Below, in pieces: positions 18,264-19,871 of a DNA stretch of 19,871 bases. Origin of the DNA: JADKIH01 sp964486655 (GTDB taxonomy: Bacteria; Bacteroidota; Bacteroidia; AKYH767-A; 2013-40CM-41-45); the NCBI GenBank assembly GCA_964486655.1, contig CAZAON010000160.1, positions 1-19,871 of the forward strand, in the 5' to 3' direction. The position numbers were made by a program, and so were the translations under genes. The stretch's first letter is position 1, and every line of letters starts with the position of its first letter. Under the pieces are notes generated by a model. It did not search any database. It was not told the DNA's origin and worked only from the letters and a program-made list of their open reading frames with translations.

Positions 18264-19850
18264 ATGCATAAATTATTATCGTGCATATTATTACTCATTA
18301 TTTTCAATAGTGTGAATGCGCAATTTCCAATTTTAAAATGGGAGAAAAATTTTGGTGGTTCCCAAATTGATGAATGTAGCTCGATTGCCCAATACTCTGA
18401 TAGTGTTTCCATAATATGTGGAACTACTAGTTCAGGAGATTATGATGTTAATCAGACAATTGGCGTTCCAGATATTTTTATTGCTAAAGTTACAAATAGC
18501 GGTACACGAATTTGGAGAAAAACATATGGTGGTAGTGATTCTGAAGAGGCATATTCTATAATACGAACATCTGACAATAAATTTGTTATTGCAGGTGAGA
18601 CATCATCAAATGATCATGATGTTTCCGGTTTTCATTACAATGTAATACCTATGTATAGTGACGGCTGGTTGTTTAAGATTGATTCTGTAGGTACAATTCT
18701 ATGGCAATTATGTTTAGGAGGGAGTGAGACGGATTACCTGGAAAAGGTATCAGAAACAAGTGATAGTGGATTTATTGCCATAGGTCAAACCTATAGTTTT
18801 GACTTTGATGTAAGCAACTATCACGGTAGTGGAGACATATTTGTTGTGAAAGTTGATAAAAACGGAATTCTCCAGTGGTCAAAAGCTTTTGGTGGAATAG
18901 ATGGCGATTATGGAAAAGTTGCCAGAGAAACAACAAGGGGGACATTTTTAATAGGCGGAAACACACTTTCTAATGATGGAGACATTTCAGGTCATCATAG
19001 TACATCATCAGCTGACATCTGGATAGCTGAATTGGATTCATTAGGTAACCTGTTGTCTCAGAGATGTTACGGAGGATTATCAGTTGATAATATTAGTAAT
19101 ATTATTATTGCCGGTTCATATTATTACATAATGGGAGAAACCGCTTCAAACAATGGTGACATTACTAATAATAATGGCGGATATAATATATGGTTGGCTA
19201 AACTGGATTCCACAGGAAACATCATTTGGCAAAATAATTATGGCGGGATCTTCGCTGAAGGTTGCTATAATGGTCATCAAACCTCTGACAGTGGATTTGT
19301 AGTATGTGGAATTGCATTTGATGACGATGGTATAATAACAGGCACTCATGGCTTTGAGGATTACCTGATATTGAAAGTTGATAGTAATGGAAATTATCAA
19401 TGGAGCAAATGTCTGGGAGGAATTTGGGATGATAGAGCAAAGGATGTTTTAGAAACTGTAGATGGTGACTATATTGTTGTAGGTGAATCACAATCAGACG
19501 ATGGTGATGTTGGAAATAATTATGGTTTGGAGGACTGGTGGGTTGTAAGAATATCAACCGATACTACAACGAACATACCGAATAATCATACAGAAAAAAG
19601 TGTCCTTATAGAAAGCTTAGAGCAAAGCGAAAATGGTATTAAGTTTATTTCAAAGGTTCAGACGAACGCTTTAATTCAGATTTATAACATTACCGGGCAA
19701 CTGGTTTATGAATCAACAAGAGAAATAATGACGGGAGAAAATCAATTGACTTATCCGGGTTCTATGGCAAATGGTAAATATATTTTAAAAATAAAAACAG
19801 AAAAATTTAACTATTCGAGGTATTTTATGAAGTCAGAATCCAGAAATTAA
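18264..19850 (+). CDS. T9SS cargo protein with a seven-bladed beta-propeller
   Basis: The 528-residue exported protein has a signal peptide beginning MHKLLSCILLL and cleaved after NSVNA, before QF. Seven consecutive repeats of about 60 residues follow (about 18.33-19.56 kb). Each has a W-x-K/N-x-x-GG-x-x-x-D opening, a DSGFxxxG-like central strand, an acidic loop such as SNDGDIS or SDDGDVG, and a closing D-x-W-x-x-K-x-D-x-x-G segment. Seven units suggest one closed propeller. The last 80 residues form a T9SS type A-like sorting domain (IQIYNITGQLVYES, GKYILKIKTEKFNYSRYF). The start at ATG 18264 is chosen over ATG 18234 because it yields a clean signal peptide and begins one base after the upstream TAG, implying coupled translation with the giant gene. 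Ligand or activity is unknown. Confidence 0.92.
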   Translation: MHKLLSCILLLIIFNSVNAQFPILKWEKNFGGSQIDECSSIAQYSDSVSIICGTTSSGDYDVNQTIGVPDIFIAKVTNSGTRIWRKTYGGSDSEEAYSIIRTSDNKFVIAGETSSNDHDVSGFHYNVIPMYSDGWLFKIDSVGTILWQLCLGGSETDYLEKVSETSDSGFIAIGQTYSFDFDVSNYHGSGDIFVVKVDKNGILQWSKAFGGIDGDYGKVARETTRGTFLIGGNTLSNDGDISGHHSTSSADIWIAELDSLGNLLSQRCYGGLSVDNISNIIIAGSYYYIMGETASNNGDITNNNGGYNIWLAKLDSTGNIIWQNNYGGIFAEGCYNGHQTSDSGFVVCGIAFDDDGIITGTHGFEDYLILKVDSNGNYQWSKCLGGIWDDRAKDVLETVDGDYIVVGESQSDDGDVGNNYGLEDWWVVRISTDTTTNIPNNHTEKSVLIESLEQSENGIKFISKVQTNALIQIYNITGQLVYESTREIMTGENQLTYPGSMANGKYILKIKTEKFNYSRYFMKSESRN

Positions 19851-19871
19851 TTTTTTTGAATTCTATCAATA

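Overview
The window looks like a chromosomal segment of a member of the Bacteroidota (Bacteroidetes). The evidence is two proteins with C-terminal type IX secretion (T9SS) sorting domains, SprB-type repeats, a PorE-like OmpA protein, a good Bacteroidota-type promoter (-33 TTG / -7 TACATTTG) before ffh, sparse Shine-Dalgarno sites and an AT-rich base composition. No genus can be named from the sequence. All recognised genes are on the + strand.

1-6004: a 5'-truncated gene of unknown function overlaps a very large SF1 helicase by 8 bp. The helicase carries a DUF4011-like region, the helicase core, a PD-(D/E)xK-like domain of the Vsr/MTES_1575 type and a C-terminal WGR domain. This is the general architecture of Hhe-type anti-phage helicase-nucleases. 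Here the nuclease-like domain seems to lack its acidic catalytic residues, and the N-terminus resembles a decayed protein-kinase C-lobe.

6005-7957: an imperfect palindromic element, a promoter and ffh (SRP GTPase). After ffh comes a 443-bp non-coding stretch with a heptamer tandem repeat, a 13-bp tandem repeat and two diverged copies of a CCC-rich block. Both copies have G-quadruplex potential on the minus strand, and the second ends about 40 bp before folD.

7958-11455: folD (one-carbon/folate metabolism), queE (7-deazaguanine synthesis) and a PorE-like TPR / beta-propeller / carboxypeptidase-regulatory / OmpA protein are closely spaced and probably co-transcribed. The folD-queE junction contains an antisense tRNA T-arm-like sequence.

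11456-19871: a secreted-protein locus. It holds a small exported protein, a giant exported T9SS cargo protein (beta-helix repeats, six SprB-like repeats, a pectate-lyase-like beta-helix, sorting domain) and, one base after its stop, a seven-bladed beta-propeller T9SS cargo protein. The giant gene has no usable start in its own frame near its natural N-terminus. Its ATG and signal peptide lie one frame away, and the two frames are joined by a run of ten C. Removing one C restores a 2039-residue protein with a complete signal peptide. This is the most interesting signal in the window: a candidate phase-variation switch for a large surface protein, with sequencing error as the main alternative.
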